Shown here piece by piece: positions 22,706-24,324 of a DNA stretch of 24,324 nt. Source of the stretch: M3007 sp041736625 (GTDB lineage Bacteria; Bacteroidota; Bacteroidia; Chitinophagales; Saprospiraceae); contig JBGSTG010000102.1 of assembly GCA_041736625.1 (NCBI GenBank), forward strand, positions 1 to 24,324, given 5' to 3'. Made by a program: the position numbers and the translations under genes. Position 1 is the first letter of the stretch. Every line of letters begins with the position of its first letter. The notes beneath the pieces were generated by a model. That model was not told the origin of the DNA. It did no database searches and saw only the letters and a program-made list of their open reading frames with translations.

Positions 22706-24016
22706 ATGTATTCTGCCAGATTCGCTATCGCGGCCCTTCTTTTCTCCGCAGTCGCTTTTTACAACGGATTCCCCCTGCTCACTTCCGATACCGGGGCATA
22801 CATCAACAATGGCTATGAATTGTACTTACCTGAAGACCGGCCACTGACCTACAGCCTCTTCCTGCGGTACGTTTCGCTGGGCCTGACGCTGTGGTTGCCC
22901 GTATTGGTCCAAGGGCTTATTTTGTCTATACTTTTACACCGGATTTGCGTGCTTACGTGGGGCGAGCGGTTTTCCTGGAAAATGTTCTGGATACTGGCGG
23001 TGGCCACGGTGGCGTTTACGCCCGTTTCCTGGTACAGCAGCCAGTTGATGCCCGATGTGTTCACCGGGGTAGTGTTCCTGCTGGTTTGGCTGTTGTGCAC
23101 AGATCCGAAACGTTTCTACCGGCCTTGGTATTGGGCCGCGCTTGTGGGTTGCAACCTGATGCACAACTCGCATTTGCTGATCATGCTTATGCTCAGCGCC
23201 GGCATGATCGCCGTAGCGTTGCGGTACGACCGGGAACGCCTGCGCATTGCGCTTCAATTGTTTGGGGTCTCCCTGTTTTCGATGTTGCTGGTGGCTTCCG
23301 TACATGCCGTCGGAGGCAGCGGGTTCACCCTGAGCAAAGGATCACACGTTTTTATGGTGGCCAAACTTTCGGAAAACGGCGTGTTGAAAAAATACCTGGA
23401 CGACAATTGCGAGCGCTATCCCTATCGTTTGTGTACGTTCAAAGACAAGCTGCCGGCCTACGCCTGGGACTTCGTCTGGAACGCCGACCAGCCTATGCAC
23501 CAACTCGGCGGATGGGAAGGCACCCGAACCGAATTCAAAGCCATTCTGCGGAATATCGCCTGGTCGCCTCGATATTATGCACTGCTTTTGTACAAATCGC
23601 TGGTCGATACCGGTCGACAACTCGTGCAAACCCAGGTGGGCGACGGCCTCATGCCGTATGGGGAAAATTCGAACGTTTACTGGAAAATTCAGCAGTATTT
23701 TGGACATGAAATGCCCTGGCACCGCGCTTCAAAACAAAACAACAACTTGCTGTTGTGGGCCGGATACAACTGGATGCACTGGTTCTACCTGATCGTTAGT
23801 TCCACCTGTATACTTTTTTTCTGGGATGACCTAAAAAAAGACCCGCTCTGGGTTTTCGGTTATCTTCTGCTGGTGCTTTTCCTCCTTTGTAACGCCTTCG
23901 TAACGGCCAACTTTGCCAATGTGCTGGCGCGGCTCCAGTCGCGAGTCATTTGGATTTTGCCGTTTTTTAACCTGCTGTTTCTACTGAAATACGGATTGAA
24001 TGCCCTCCGGAAATAA
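22706..24016 (+). CDS. GT-C-like multi-spanning membrane protein, function unknown
   Basis: This 436-residue protein has about nine hydrophobic helices. After helix 1 comes FYNGFPLLTSDTGAYINNG, with Asp28 where GT-C enzymes keep a catalytic acid, then LPEDRPLTYSLFL, with an Asp-Arg-Pro motif typical of GT-C families. A long hydrophilic stretch (about 215-330, with Cys236 and Cys244 flanking ERYPYRL) is probably periplasmic. I infer a membrane glycosyltransferase-like role, acceptor and donor unknown. The ATG at 22706 is preferred over upstream in-frame codons, which overlap the divergent gene; TCATTTTG at 22690-22697 is a one-mismatch -7 box eight bases before it. It converges on the last gene with an 11-base gap. 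Confidence 0.75.
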   Translation: MYSARFAIAALLFSAVAFYNGFPLLTSDTGAYINNGYELYLPEDRPLTYSLFLRYVSLGLTLWLPVLVQGLILSILLHRICVLTWGERFSWKMFWILAVATVAFTPVSWYSSQLMPDVFTGVVFLLVWLLCTDPKRFYRPWYWAALVGCNLMHNSHLLIMLMLSAGMIAVALRYDRERLRIALQLFGVSLFSMLLVASVHAVGGSGFTLSKGSHVFMVAKLSENGVLKKYLDDNCERYPYRLCTFKDKLPAYAWDFVWNADQPMHQLGGWEGTRTEFKAILRNIAWSPRYYALLLYKSLVDTGRQLVQTQVGDGLMPYGENSNVYWKIQQYFGHEMPWHRASKQNNNLLLWAGYNWMHWFYLIVSSTCILFFWDDLKKDPLWVFGYLLLVLFLLCNAFVTANFANVLARLQSRVIWILPFFNLLFLLKYGLNALRK

Positions 24017-24027
24017 CCGGGGCGCCC

Positions 24028-24324
24028 TCAGCGCCACCAATACTTGGCTACCCGCCACAGCGCCGACCACTCCCTGCGCACCCGGAAATAAGGTTGCTGT
24101 ACGGCGCCGAATTGCCGGCGCACCCGTTCAACGGGCCGGATCATGCTGCCGGCGAAGTCGTACACCGGAAGGTTGAGCTCCTCAAAAGCATACCGTATGG
24201 TTTCCCAGATGACCAGCACACCCGCCGCGGAGGCTCGTTTGTCCGGATCGTCGCCGGCGAGCAGCAGCCAGGCCGACCGGTCGTCCCACGCGAGGTAGGC
24301 GGCGGCGTGCACGGCGCCGTCCTG
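24028..24324 (-). CDS. FemAB/GNAT-like acyltransferase, C-terminal part, 5' truncated
   Basis: The frame is open from the window end to the TGA at 24030-24028, giving the last 98 residues. The blocks AAYLAWDDRSAWLLLAGDDPDKRAS, AGVLVIWETIRYAFE and VYDFAGSMIRPVERVRRQFGAVQQPYF match the second GNAT fold of FemAB-superfamily proteins, which transfer amino-acyl or acyl groups to peptidoglycan precursors or other envelope molecules. The catalytic N-terminal part lies beyond the window. An internal GTG at 24312 is not the start, since homology continues to the edge. Confidence 0.78.
   Translation of the reverse strand, partial: QDGAVHAAAYLAWDDRSAWLLLAGDDPDKRASAAGVLVIWETIRYAFEELNLPVYDFAGSMIRPVERVRRQFGAVQQPYFRVRREWSALWRVAKYWWR

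Overview
The window holds two unequal parts that probably come from different organisms. Bases 1 to about 1200 read like an actinobacterium, most likely a mycobacterium or relative: a membrane acyltransferase tail, then the N-terminal part of an arylsulfatase of a type familiar from mycobacteria, with no run of four A or four T anywhere before base 1228. From roughly 1230-1330 to the end the sequence reads like a GC-rich member of the Bacteroidota (Saprospiria/Chitinophagia-like). It has TAnnTTTG promoter boxes, often just upstream of the start codon, a PorE-like OmpA protein, a GYDIA-type GHMP kinase, an Nramp transporter fused to UspA, and frequent A/T runs. The seam lies inside the arylsulfatase frame, in a region conserved between taxa, so an assembly chimera should be considered before horizontal transfer.

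Layout. 1-3151: acyltransferase tail and arylsulfatase (+). 3249-4637: OppB/DppB-type ABC permease with a large extra loop (+), its end overlapping a convergent carboxymuconolactone decarboxylase-like gene (-). 5010-5462: dtd, D-aminoacyl-tRNA deacylase (+). 5628-6146: ECF sigma factor (-) with a recognisable promoter and terminator. 6527-8464: PorE-like TPR/beta-propeller/OmpA protein (+). 8498-11506: a conserved protein of unknown function and a CrtI-like FAD oxidoreductase (both -). 11597-11986: four tandem copies of a ~93-bp imperfectly palindromic repeat plus a remnant. 11994-15162: nitroreductase, mntH-uspA and mntR (all -), with mntR and mntH overlapping by ATGA. 15311-19369: a 1352-residue protein with the architecture of mammalian soluble adenylyl cyclase (+). 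19412-22644: a membrane protein (GT-C-like) translationally coupled to a GHMP kinase (-). 22706-24016: a second GT-C-like membrane protein (+). 24028-24324: C-terminal part of a FemAB/GNAT-like protein (-), cut by the window end.

How the genes fit together. The clearest functional unit is mntR-mntH: a manganese-type DtxR regulator coupled to a divalent-metal importer, with a candidate operator in front of the regulator. A second coupled pair joins a GT-C-like membrane protein to a GHMP small-molecule kinase, with another GT-C-like gene divergent from it and a FemAB-like gene beyond, which suggests cell-envelope work but does not prove it. The rest look like independent single-gene units. I see no tRNA, rRNA, CRISPR array, transposase or phage gene.
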